Source of the DNA: Carallia brachiata
Taxonomy: Eukaryota; Streptophyta; Magnoliopsida; Malpighiales; Rhizophoraceae
NCBI GenBank assembly: GCA_021464245.1
Contig: JADCRB010000016.1
Location: 6,914,461 to 6,978,460 of the forward strand
Length of the DNA stretch: 64,000 nt
Direction: 5' to 3'
The notes below the pieces were generated by a model. It had not been told where the DNA came from and did no database searches. It saw only the letters and a list, made by a program, of their open reading frames with translations. The position numbers and the translations under genes were made by a program. Shown here piece after piece: positions 43,327-55,150 of this stretch; position 1 is the stretch's first letter, and every line of letters begins with the position of its first letter.

Positions 43327-44987
43327 TTTCTCAAGCCCATCCATTACCATAGGGGTTTCTTGCACAAAGCTCATAATTTCAAGCCCATCTTCGGTTTCTA
43401 CTCCCTTGCCCACTTCACATTCCATAAGTGCGTCGTGGTCTGGGGGCTCGGGAGGATAGGACAGCTCATAGTCTAACGGCCCATGCTCATTACCCTCTGT
43501 AGGCCCATCAGACATGAACTCCATCGTACAAACCTCAACACCCAGAATTTCGCACCCGTGATTCTGTGCCCAAAATAGGCCCCACTTCTTTGGTCTGCCT
43601 CAGTGTTATTTTAATCCTCTCATCATTCCTTTTCCCCAAGTCATCCGATGGTGCAAGTTGGAATTCAACCAGTTTATCATTTGTCGTTTTCACTATTGCC
43701 TCAGTAGGAGAATGTCCCTGACTTTGATTTTGTCCCACAACTCCCTTCCCACTAGCTGAGCCACTCTGCTCTGATAGCTTTTGTCCTGAACTTTGACCAT
43801 TTCGATCCCTACCACGTGTATTCGCCTCTCCGTTTGGCCCCTTGAGCCCCGCCGATAGAATGATTTCCCGGCCGGCAATCCCACCGTCGACCCCATTGTT
43901 TTCCTGCTCCTGTCCTTCCCTCAAAACATCGAAACGAGAACCAAACCTTGAGCTCGACCCATTCCCATCACGACCTCCGACAACTCCAACCCCCTGTTTA
44001 CCCTTGGGTCTCCTCACTGGGCGAGGGGCAAAAATCCATGGACCATATGCTATGTCCTGCACCGTGCACTTCTTCCCTTGGTCTTCGCCCTCTTTCTGCC
44101 CTTCCGCCTGTTCTCCACCAGCTTTTACCTCTACACATTGTCCTGTTTTATGACCGTACTTTCCACGCTCAAAACACACAAGGTGGATGCCTTCCTATTC
44201 CACTAGACGTACCTTCCCCGCCAACTCGTATCGAGTGATCAATGGTTGCTTCAAATCAACCTCCACGCACAAACGCGCAAAGTTCCCCCTAAGCACCTCC
44301 TCCGTTGTTTTGTCAACTTTCACAGTAGACCCAATCAGATTCCCAAGCTTCCATAGAGCTCGGGGGTGATAGTATTCCAATGGCAAGTTAGGGAGTCGGA
44401 CCCATGCTGTGACACGATCAATCTGTGCTTCCATGGGGTCAAAATCTGCCTGCCACCTCCGGATCGTTAAGTAATGTCCTGCGACACGCGATGGGCCACC
44501 ATGAAGGACAAAGTCGAAGTCCTCTGGCTGCACAAACTTCACCAGAAAAAAAGTCATTCCCCATGTCTATCATCTGAAACTTTCCTTTTGGTGCCCACAG
44601 ATGCAACAACTTCTTATATAGGAACGTGAATCCCAGTCTTCTCCTCAGTAACTTGACAATCAACGTCATCTTCCAAGGTTCACGAAATAGTCTCTTCTCT
44701 GCCGCTGAGTACACTGCCTTTGGACAATCACGAGAACCCAAATCATTTTCGTCATCTGATACTATCTCCTCCTCGGCATCTTCGAGATTTTCATCCTCCC
44801 CCTCCTTCCAGCTTAGAGGTTGGTGTGACAACAAGAAAGCATCTCGGTAAGAAATTGGACCCCGAGCCGCTTGTTCCCCAGCAGTAAGCGGATCCACCGC
44901 GGACGAGAACTTTACTTTCTTGTTGCTCCGTTCCACTTGATCGATTTCCTCCACCGAGCACCTCCACCCAAGCGAATCGCTCTTCAT
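43327..44987 (-). pseudogene. LINE ORF1: DUF4283 and zinc knuckle
   Basis: Starts at 44987 with an acidic N-terminal region, then a DUF4283 RNA-binding-like domain across a frameshift near 44550 (PEDFDFVLHGGPSRV, WVRLPNLPLEYY). A stop lies near 44195. The knuckle reads CFERGKYGHKTGQC, so the second Cys is Arg. A Gly/Arg/Gln-rich tail follows, with another shift near 43535. It would bind element RNA. Confidence 0.82.
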
Positions 44988-45039
44988 TTTTCCTTTGAAA
45001 TGGTTTCCTATTTTTTCTTTATTTTTGTTAAATTAATTA

Positions 45040-46270
45040 ATTAATAGAATTGCTCTATGTTAAGGTCCAAGTCCAATTACATGAACCCAATTCAAAGCCC
45101 AACCCAGCAGAAGTCTAGAAAGAGAAAGCCTCAACCTTCAATGGGTCCTCAGTCCTCAGACAAGCTCAATGGGCGTCTTCATTGAATCTCCAATTCTGGG
45201 TCAGGCCCAAGAGACTGCTCTTGGTCCAATTGAAACCCTAATCTTCGTAGAAACTTTATTAGGCTTTCATGGAGGCACGCCCTTTCTAAGCCTGTGATAG
45301 GATACATAACATAAAATCTTATTACTTTACATAGCCTAGCCTTTGCTTCTCTTAGACTGTCTTTTCATGGGCACTATGAGTTCATTCGCTGGTAAACAGG
45401 ATGTTTTCTTGCTTGCGATTGTTGTATAAGTGACCCCTTTGTAGGCTACCAGATTTTTGCAGTTGGATGGGATGGGGTAACCTAAGACTACCCCATTTCT
45501 CTATCAGTATTGTTACGGTATTAAAAAGTTTTATTTAAAAATTTTGTTTAAAAATAACGACACTTCTACTTTTTATAACGATATTTTCATTTTTTATAAC
45601 TTAAAAATACCTTCATATATTTCTATTTTTTATCACAAAAAATATAGTAACGATTTTAAAAACTTAAAACGTTATTGCATTTGAATTAGGCAAATTTTTT
45701 TTAACGCTATAACATTTTTCTTTCTCTATAAACTTCCACTTAATAAAATTTATGCCGACTTATCTGAGCCAAAAAAAAAAAAAAAAACCGTCAATCTAAC
45801 ATGGGTAACATGCTTTGCATTTACATAAAAGATTGTTGTACATATCAACACCCCACGGACTGCTAAAAAACTAACATAACCATTCATCTCATTTACATAG
45901 TTTTTTCTTTTTATTCCCTTTTTCTTGGCATAATAGAGGCTAATGGCTACAGTAGATTAGTGAGCTCACCTCGAACCCACGTTTCCACCTATTTACATCA
46001 CCTGATTTTTTTTGCCCGAAATTTGTTCGAATTACAACTAATTTCCAACTTTATGCAATAATAGTGATTTTTTTTGCAACAAAAAAAAAAAAAAAAGTAA
46101 AATTGTAACTTTTTTTTGTTGCAAAAAATTTAAATGTAGTTATAAAAAATTAAAATTTTGTTGTAATTCAGGTAACTCTCAGACAAAAAAAATTTCGGGT
46201 CATCTACTTTTTCCCATTTCATTCTGCTAGCAACCCCAAAACTGCCATTTACACCTATTAACACAGAATT
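45040..46270. other. Intergenic stretch between LINE and MFT-like gene
   Basis: 45050-45330 is moderately GC-rich with AAGCCCAA-type phrases. 45500-46190 is AT-rich with A and T runs. I see no coding motifs. The region just below 46279 would be the 3' flank of the MFT-like gene. Confidence 0.4.
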
Positions 46271-46278
46271 TTTTTTTT

Positions 46279-47777
46279 CTAAGCATTAAGAGGCAACATG
46301 CATAGAGGATACTGAAAGAAACAACAAGGCTTGTGAGTCCCCGGTTCCTTTTGTGAGCGAAAATATAGGGCAGCAACCGGAAGCCCAAGTCCGTTCTGAG
46401 CAGCGAATTGGCGGGTGCTGAAATTGGGACGGCCATCTGGAAGTCGAGTCCTCCCCATCAACCTGCCTTGTTGCTTCAAGAGTCCAAAAAAAATATCGGT
46501 GAATGCCGGTGGGAGGCCGAGGTCCCATATATGGCACCAACTGTGTCCCTAACAAATCTCAATCAAATAATCATATGTTTTAAATTTATGGTTCCAAGCA
46601 ATTGGCTAAGAATGGCAAATTGATGAAAAAAAAAAACAAAAAAACCCTTTGTGGCGTCGATTCCTTCTGGGATATCTACAACAATCCTGCAAAATGAAAT
46701 AACATTTCATACATTGAAATTCATAGTTGAAGGACATGATTCATACATATTTTTTAGAAAACTAAATGAAAATAAGATAGGTTTATACCAATGAAGCCAC
46801 TCTCTGAATTTTGGATCACTAGGACTTGGAGCATCAGGATCCACCATAACCTATATAATAGCTACATATCATGTCAGACCATCAAAGGTAACAAAGTACT
46901 GATATCGTTTTTTGTCCAACTACAATATATTCTCCGCTAATAAACTTCACACTCCATCTAGTAGAATCAAAAATAAAACTCATATAATAGATCATTTTAT
47001 TGTCCAAATGTTAATAAGACTTTGCTTATATTTTTGTTTCATATATCGATTTCTTTTCCTTTTTTTCCAAAAAATTATCTCTAACAAATTTAGCAACTAT
47101 TTTTGCATCGCCCGGCCAAAAGGAAACGATTGGTGTACCATTGAGTTTTCTTAACGACATTATGAATTTAGTTCATAGAATCTTTAAGTAAAAGGGATAT
47201 CCAACAAAACACATATAAATATAAACAAAAGAATAGATGTGGTAGAACTCAAACACTACAACATCAAAATGTCAATTTTGATTTTTAGACAATATAGAGA
47301 AGACTATTTCGTTAAAATAAACACCAAAAAGTCCTACTTTTATCTCTATTCTGACGTTAGTCGCCAAAAAAAGTGTCATTCTCTGATACTTATGATGATC
47401 ATACTAAGTATACCTCTCATCGAAGTCTAGAAGGAGAAAAAGAAAAGATTCATACAAAAAAAAATTACCATGTCACGGCTCCAAAAGTTGAACCATGCTG
47501 GCCCCCAATCCAGCCATAAAAAATTGATAGTGAAAAGAGCCTAAAGAGCTAATTAATCAGTTTAACAGAAGAATACCAGTGTAGAGAGATTGAATGTGAG
47601 GCGAGAACCGAGAACTTCGACATGGGGAATTTGGGCAGCATCGGAGGGCTTGATTTCGGTACCATTAGCCCCCACTTTGGAGCCATATCGGACGGTAAAT
47701 TCAACTGCCGGAATGAACGGGTCAAGCACGTCTCCGATCACTCTCGCAACTAGCAGCGGCTCGATAGACCCAGCCAT
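46279..47777 (-). CDS. MFT: MFT-type PEBP protein, frameshift in exon 4
   Basis: PEBP proteins are small phosphatidylethanolamine-binding-like regulators; the MFT clade acts in seed germination through ABA and GA signalling. Exons on minus are 47577-47777 (201 bp), 46789-46850 (62), 46646-46686 (41) and 46279-46548. The first three sizes are the family standard, with GT-AG junctions and correct phases. Exon 1 starts [55 protein letters not shown] and [10 protein letters not shown] with QKEP follow. Trp in REWLHW, where FT has Tyr and TFL1 His, and the QKEP ending point to MFT. In exon 4 a run of eight T's (46486-46493 as A's) shifts the frame after GIHRYFF; seven would keep it. The end, PGTHKP plus about 15 residues, is longer than usual. 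It is either a homopolymer sequencing error or an early pseudogene. Confidence 0.82.
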
Positions 47778-47950
47778 GGAATTTTATCAAAGATTTGCCT
47801 TTTCTTAATTTCTGAGCTTTGTTTTTGAATTTGGACAGAACGGCGGGTGCAATTGCGCTAGGCAACTAGCTCTGTTTAACATTTGAAGGAACATTTGTAA
47901 CATGTGTTTTGAAGAAAACAGTGAGCCGACACGTAGTATAGATGAAGGTG

Positions 47951-47958
47951 ACACGTGG
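47951..47958 (-). promoter_or_regulatory. ABRE/G-box upstream of the MFT-like gene
   Basis: ACACGTGG is a strong ABRE with a CACGTG core, 174 bp upstream of the ATG. A second, weaker ACACGT lies at 47929-47934. bZIP factors such as ABI5 bind this type of site. Confidence 0.55.
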
Positions 47959-47979
47959 AGGGTATAGAGTGCGTAAAAG

Positions 47980-47985
47980 ATTGCA
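47980..47985 (-). promoter_or_regulatory. RY motif upstream of the MFT-like gene
   Basis: CATGCA on the minus strand, about 203 bp upstream of the ATG and 22 bp from the ABRE, is the core bound by B3 factors (ABI3, FUS3, LEC2) in seed promoters. Confidence 0.5.
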
Positions 47986-47998
47986 TGCGTGTTCATCT

Positions 47999-48496
47999 CA
48001 GTGTTGTGAAAATTGTATCGAACCAATTGATTCTACAAATTGAACCACCTATTAGATTTTCAGTTTGGTTTATAGTCGGTTTTTCTTATCAATTTGGACC
48101 GATGAAAAACCAGAAAAATTGGTCCAGTTAGACCAATCAAACATAATCGATAAATATCATAAATCATAATTTGACTTTAAATTTTATTTTAATTTTAATT
48201 AAGTCTTAAAATTAATTAAAATTTTTAAGTTAGTCTTAAAATTAATTAAAATTTTTAAGTTAGTCTTAAATGTGATCTCAACTTTCAATTAGGTAAAAAA
48301 AAAGTTTGAATTTAACTATAAAAAATTATTTTTGTGATAATATATCATATATAATAATTATTTTTCAATTACTTTTATAAATATATATTTATTATCAAAC
48401 ATAGATTTAAATACTAATTAAACTGGTTGAACTAAGTATACTTTGAATGATCAATTTTTTTAATTTGATAACTGGTTTGATTGTTCTAAAAACATA
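47999..48496 (+). mobile_element. hAT-like element in MFT upstream region
   Basis: Flanked by GTTCATCT (47991-47998) and GTTGATCT (48497-48504), an 8-bp duplication with one mismatch. The left end CAGTGTTGTGAAAATTG and the right end TTGTTCTAAAAACATA are loosely inverted, and TGGTTTxx/GACCxAT-like subterminal repeats pair. It is AT-rich and non-coding. Confidence 0.65.
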
Positions 48497-48504
48497 GTTG
48501 ATCT

Positions 48505-49036
48505 TGTAATCTCATCGACGAGCTCTAATTTATTTATGGTCAATTTCTAATAGTGCTCTTAGGCGTGGCAATGGGCATGCCGAAGCGGGAATTGTCATTC
48601 CGATATTCGTTTTTGAATCTAAACTATATGTCTGTCTTCACTTTGGTTCCAGTCGGAAATAGAATTCTCGTCCCTTCTAGAGATCGGGGATGTCTGCTCT
48701 CACTCCCAACCCATCCCAATAGAAAATTGTCTTAACGGCTTTGTAATCTATACCTGTTATTCACTTCCATAAACCAAAAGCAAAGAAATATTATTGAAAA
48801 CAGATATGATTTTTAACCAAATTCAAAAGTGTCTTTGAGACCAATAAAATCGTACAAAGAGACCTGCATTCGCTGAGATTGTTTGCTTTTCAAGAAGACT
48901 ACACTTGAAAACGATTTTAGAAGCAAAAATCATTCAATAATTAATCATAATAGTTCAGCTGTCGATCTATAGAAACTTTACAGCATACAACAAGTAGAAA
49001 AAGTAAAATGAGCATCCAAAGTGATCTTAATATAGG
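48505..49036. other. Intergenic stretch, possible transposon end
   Basis: GGCGTGGCAATGGGCATG near 48562 resembles the ends of old hAT elements, but I find no partner end. There is nothing else. Confidence 0.35.
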
Positions 49037-49493
49037 TGTTGGATTATGAGTTGAGTCGATTGAATTATGAATTGAGTTGATCTTCCTACGATGGACTGAC
49101 CTGACCCAATAAGAAAAATAATTTAAGAATAAAAAAGGAAAGGAATAGTTGAGGGGAATTATAACTCTCTCAATGTTAAAAACTGCTGAAAAGAACTGCT
49201 CTTTTGGTAGGAAAGCGAAAGAAAAACAATTGAATAAAAAAAGGATAGAAAACGTTTTTTTCTCCCTAAACCAACACTATAAGATTCTCTATTAATTCAT
49301 AAACTAGAGACTCTTGTGCTATAAAAATTGGGTAATATCTAATATACTATGGTGTCACCCAGGACCAAGTGAGAAGAAGATCATTTTGGTGTTAATAATC
49401 AGTCATTAGTTTAACAAGAGGTCTACAAAGATAAATTTCTCTCATCCTTTCCGCTTCCATGTCATTATGATTATTATTCTTCATTAGTATCAA
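49037..49493 (+). repeat. 5' LTR of copia relict B
   Basis: Starts TGTTGGATTATG. It shares CCCAATAAGAAAAATAATTT, CCAACACTATAAGATTCTC and TTATTATTCTT with the right copy. CACTATAAGATTC is a possible promoter core. Confidence 0.78.
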
Positions 49494-49494
49494 A

Positions 49495-49506
49495 GTCTAA
49501 TTGGGC
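49495..49506 (+). other. Worn primer binding site of copia relict B
   Basis: TAGTATCAAAGT differs from TGGTATCAGAGC at three positions and lies at the expected place after the LTR. Confidence 0.55.
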
Positions 49507-49509
49507 TGG

Positions 49510-51300
49510 TTCTGACATTGTATCGTATGTGAAACTTACTGTTTGTTTTTGGTTTCCAATTTTTTCTTTTTTCTTCCAGGTTAGAAAACGATAAAAATTA
49601 TTTCTCACATACATGAGTTTTGGGTCACAAAAATTACATGTAAGTAGCTTATGATGTGTTTAGTATTCTGTAAATTTTTTGTGATTTTTTGTTGCATAAT
49701 CTGTGAGAAAAAATTAGTTTTTATTGTGCAGTTTTTCGCAAAATCAAGAATGGAAATCATAACATCAGGACTCGAAATTCACATGTATTGAAAACTCTCG
49801 TTAAGATCATTTCAATGGTCCATATTTCATTAAATTTAGATGCACCATTTAAGAGAAATCATGCATGAAAGTTTCAGAAACGATTTAAATTTTGAGGAAG
49901 AAGATGAACAATAGTTTTATCTATTCCAGTCTTGCAATTAAATGCTGGTCACGTAAACATCGATTCTCATGCTGTTTCTAGAAAAAATAAGTTGACAAAT
50001 GGATTGGAGACGTCAAACTATGGTAGCTGTCCAATTTTCGAAACCATCCGATGACCGAAAGTTGGGGAGTGGCGTGCACTCTCTGGCGTCGGCAAGTGAG
50101 ATAATCAAAAGGTTGAGATGTTAGTGTGTAGCATGGACTACACTTTTTAAACATAGTCACCATCCACTGAGTGGCACGTGGCAGATGAGAAGAAAACAAA
50201 AACTTTATGAAGTTTGAGACCAATTATTCTGCGACATGTGTTAATGCCAATGGTCATACTTCCACTCAATAAATCTACCCCTCAAATAGGAGGATGACAC
50301 GTGGCAAAGGGCATGGCAGTCGGCCAGCAGGGTTTTGCCAGTGGAACTAATTTTTGATTTTTTCAAAAATGAACTATACCTTTAAAAATTCATAATAAAT
50401 TATAAAAATATTAGAAAAATATGAGATTTACACTAAATATTTTTTAATTTTATGCTTTTCAAGCGCTTATCATAAAATCACATTTTTGGGATTGTGAAAA
50501 ATTTCCTTCTTTTATATGGTTACTTTATAATATCTTATTATGGTCTTTAGAAAAGTCTGACCAAAAGGATTAAAATTGAGCGCATTACATAACAAAATTG
50601 AGGACTAAAAGAGAGCTTAATGTTTGGAAAGAAAGTATTTCTTCGATAATTTCGAAAATGCACAAAGAATATGAGTACATGATTAATGAGAGGATATCAC
50701 GTGGATGATGCTTGAATTATTTCCAAATTATTAAACTATTGTTAGAGAGGCATGAAGCATCATATTTGATACGTTAGTATGTAAAATAATTGTTGACCCC
50801 AAGTCTCAAAATATGTCAGGCATGCAAGTTGTTGCAAAATTAAAGACAGTATTATCGTTTATGAGATATAGAGATTGGTTATTTATGAAATTATCAATGA
50901 GATATTACGTGTGTACTCATATAAATTTCATGAAGTATTAATTTGATATTCCTCTCACATAATGTTAATAGTGAATACTTTCGTTTACAAATGTTGTTGC
51001 ATATTCGATGTTATGCATGTAATTATCTCTTGGTTGCATTTTCATATATAATTGTCATGTTAGTTTGCATATTTTGAGTGAAAGTTCTCTATGTTGGCAA
51101 GATTTAAGGAATCTTCACCTAAAAATTTAAATTTTTCACAATTTAAAATAAATTAATATAACCAAATATGAGTATAATGGAAGATGATTGTGAACATAGT
51201 GAACTTTCAATTATGTAACTGATATTGGGTTATTGTTGATTTATTTCAAGGTTGGTGAAAAATAAATGTTTGAGTGCTAGTATAATTTGTGATAAATTTC
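49510..51300. other. Leader and unassigned part of copia relict B
   Basis: No coding motifs. Two GCACGTGGC or ACACGTGGC boxes lie at about 50174 and 50297, which is unusual for a retrotransposon leader. Confidence 0.4.
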
Positions 51301-51307
51301 TCAAATA

Positions 51308-54300
51308 ATGGCTACAACGATCACTATAAGCAAACTTAGCAAGAAGGCTGAGTGGAGTAGTGAGAATTATGATACACAGTATCATAAAGCTAAATCAAGC
51401 CTAAAGGGCTTAAAGCATTTGAAATTTTTTATCATATCGAAATCGGTCATTGGGAAGAGTATCTCAATTTAATGAACATGAGACCACAAAATCTAAAAGG
51501 CTCTAAAGAATGAAGTGTGTTTCACATAACTTGAAGATATAAAGGATGAATTCATTTGTGAGTTTTATGAGACTTCCCAAAAGATGTGATTGGCTTAGAA
51601 AAACAAGTTTTGGAATCTCAAATACAAAATTGAGAGAGCTCAAGATCAACATTGACTTTCTAAAGGAAAAGTCATACAATATGAGACAAAAACCTATTGT
51701 ATGATCTAATTGATTGTACACCAAGAAGTTGATAGGCTCAAAGTAGTTGATCATACCTTTTACAAATGTGCAGTTGATCAACTGAAATTCATGTAATCCT
51801 TTAAAACTGGAGTCATGTTAAAATAAAATAAAATAAAATTGATACAAATAAGACCTTTGAAAATATCTTATGTCATTTGAGTCTAAAAAATGGTGCCTAG
51901 ATATGAGCAGCCTAGACAAGTAAATAAGGTTGAAGTTAAGATCGGTTCAAAGGCTGTTTCCAGCTCAAAACACAATGACGTTATATGCATTACTTAGAAG
52001 GAAAAGGGGATGAGCTAACAAGGAAAAGTGAATGAGTTAACACAGAAGAAGAACTAAATTGACTATTGCTAGTAATGCGATCGCAAGGGAAAGGATAAAA
52101 CCAAAGTGCTACAATGGAAGTGAAATTAGCTCTTTTTCTGCTTATAAATGCATTGATGCAGAAATTAAGTCTTTTGAGTTTGTTTTTCATAGTTTAGCAT
52201 ATGTCTCCAACTCAATTCATTTCTCAAATCAAATCCAATGTGGATTATAGATTCAAGTAGTTGAACATGGGGCTAAATATTGAGAAGCATATGTGAAATT
52301 TCATCAAATTGAAGTTGGCCCAAATAAGGTGTGCTTAAGGAACCATCTACAAATCGAAGTCAAAAAGGTTGATACTTGCAATTTAAAATTGAGAAGTAGT
52401 TGAATTTTAATACTTCACAATGCCCTGTATGCACTTCTTGAAATTCAATGGAAACTTTTTCTTGTTCTTACTCTTCTATGTCTATGATCCATGCTTGTTT
52501 TTCGAAGATAACAATGTAGCATCTACAATAAGTCAATAATACTTTTTATATTTGGAAGCCTGTCAAATAGTTAATTTGTGATTGAATTTTCACTGTGATG
52601 TGTTGAATATCTATAATGGGAGTTCTCTCCAATTGCATCTTGTAACAACAAAATTATAAATGCAAATGTTTGGCTTGTTAGAAGGATAAGGTAGAGATGG
52701 CCTTATGAGGTTACTAACTAAAGAGAAATAGTGTATATGCCAATACTAACTTGTGGGAAAAATCAACTTGAAAACTATTTGGCAAGGTTTTTAGAGCCAA
52801 AATTTCATTGCAACTAGTCCATTTTGACATACGTGATCTTATGAGTGCAAGGGTGAGACATGATGTCTCATATCTCATTACTTTCATAGATGATTATATG
52901 CATTGTGGTCGTGTTCATATGATCTCTCATAAATCTAAAGCATTAAAAAACTTTAGAAACATTCAAGCACAATAGAGTATCTATTGTCAAATGAATCGAA
53001 TGCTTCTTTTTCTTTGGCTATCAAAAGGAATCAAATGCTAATAGCATACCATAAATGCGAATCTCTATGGCAATTTAGGAGCTTTTTAATAAAAAAAAAC
53101 CATAGTTAGCCACTAATCATCTCTACACTCTGCAATAAAATTGTGTTGCAAGGAATAGAAATATAATCCTATTAAAGACGAGTAGATATATGATGACAAG
53201 AATGAAGCTCTCAATAAATTGTTGAGGAGATGTTTAATCTAACATCATTTATATGGTTAACTGTATGCCCTCTAAATTTGTTACTTTTATACCATATGAG
53301 CTATGGTAAGGTTGAAATCTCAACTTAAATAATTTAAGACCCTGGTGGTCAACCACTAAAGTTATTGATCCATTTCATGTCAATAGACAAGAGAAGTTGG
53401 ATCTAGAACATATATAAAAAAAAACTCCATGAAATACTTGAACAGTCGAAAAGGATGCGTTTATTGGTGAGTAAGTTGATGGAAGTATTTAACAATTGGA
53501 ATCACGTGATGTCACATTCTTCGTTAATGAATTTTCTTAGTAAGGGTGATACAATGATGTTCTTTCATTTTATAAGATGAAAGACATAGATGGTTGTAAT
53601 CCACTAGATTATTTGATAGAGCAAAATGAGGAAATGCCTCAAGCTCTCTTTTCTAGTGGGGGTGTTATACCATAAGTTGCGTAAGGATTGCAAGAACTTG
53701 TATTATGCTTTGTAATTATAATTATGTTGCGTGTCTACATTTCAGTCTTTGAGATAGTTTTATAATTACTTCTTATGAGAATAAGGGCCCAAAACATTAG
53801 TTGACTCTCTTTGATGCCCTATAAAGAAATAATAGATATAAGCAATGAAAGAATAAATGGAATTGACGAAATCTCACCATGACCAGGGTTTGGTAGATTT
53901 ACGTCAAGAATGCTAAACTACTGGAAATGAGTAAGTTCTCAAAATTATGTGTAAGGTTGATGGATCCACAAAAAGGTATGAGTTTTACTTAGTAGCAGAA
54001 GACTATACCTAGTGGAAAGATATAGACTATAGGGAATCCTTCTCATAGTAGAAGTTTTACTTTAATTTACTTAATTTTTTAACTGTGATAGTTACTATGA
54101 GTTTATAATTATACTAGATAGACGTTAAAGTCATTTTTCCCAATGGGGAGCTAGACATAGAAATCTAAGTGGAACAACCATTAAATTTCGTTGTTATGAC
54201 CTTGAGCACAAAGAGTGCAAAGTGTAAAGATCACTTTGTGGTCTAAAACAATTTTCTAGGCAACGGCTTTCAAGTTTCTATCATACAGTAATCTCTTTTG

Positions 54301-55150
54301 GTTTTGTAATGGTCAATGCGGATCATATTTCATATATCGAGATTTAAGAGTACATTTGTGATTCTATTTCATAGACAATAATGAAAGTCTTAACCTAAAA
54401 AAGGTATCCAATCACAAGAAGTAGAAGACATGAAACACATGTCATATTCCAATACTATGGATAGTTTAATGTGCACTACAATGTGTAATCGACTAACGAT
54501 CTGTTGTGCCACAAAATTGGTGTGGTATTACTAGTCAAATCTCAGTAAAACTCGTTGATAAATTGTATGAAATTTCGGCATCTTAAGAGCATTGCAAGAT
54601 ATTCCTTATGTTATCAAATGAATGATTTAACACTCAGTTAGTCATTAGATGACAACTAAGAGTGAGATATTAATAAATGTAAATTATATCACAATGTATA
54701 TTTTTACTAAGTGATGACAGCATTTCACTTGGTAGCAAGAAGCAAACATATGAAGCCTATTTAGTTATGAGGACTAATTTTGTGGTTTACTTGAATGCAA
54801 TGCAATTAGTGTTTTGGTTTCAAGGGCTTTTTTGGGACAAATGGAAATATTAATGACTAATTGAGAAATGTCACAATATATTGTGATAGTCAATGACTAT
54901 ATTGTCTATTGTACATTGTGATAGTCAATGACTATAATGTATGCTAAAACTCACAAGTATAATTGTGGAACCAACTTGTTGATACCAAATACAATTTTGT
55001 TAAAGACTTTATGTCACAAACGAATGTAACCCTATGAGATGTATTGATGGGATTACAGTAGACTTAATCACTAATAAAAAAAAATGAAATTCAATCATGT
55101 GTTTTTGTCTGTATAACAAAATAATGTATGAAATGATGTAATAATGTGAC
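51308..55150 (+). pseudogene. Copia relict B gag-pol remnants
   Basis: A gag-like start near 51308 reads ATTITISKLSKKAEWSSENY. Integrase traces include YLITFIDDYMHCGRVHM with HKSKALKNF (near 52870-52950) and PYELW-like DNA near 53300. RNase H traces lie near 54450-54540. Stops occur every few tens of codons, so exact limits are uncertain. Confidence 0.55.

Larger units (their letters stand above)
38502..45029 (-). mobile_element. L1-type LINE, nearly full length, decayed
   Basis: On the minus strand the order is ORF1 (DUF4283 and zinc knuckle), endonuclease, reverse transcriptase, zf-RVT, RNase H, then an A-run. AAATTAATTA occurs at 38492-38501 and 45030-45039, a plausible 10-bp target duplication, though AT-rich. 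ORF1 starts only 42 bp inside the right edge, so the 5' UTR is short or lost. Three later insertions split it: 38737-39235, 41243-41488 and 42127-42524. Confidence 0.85.
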
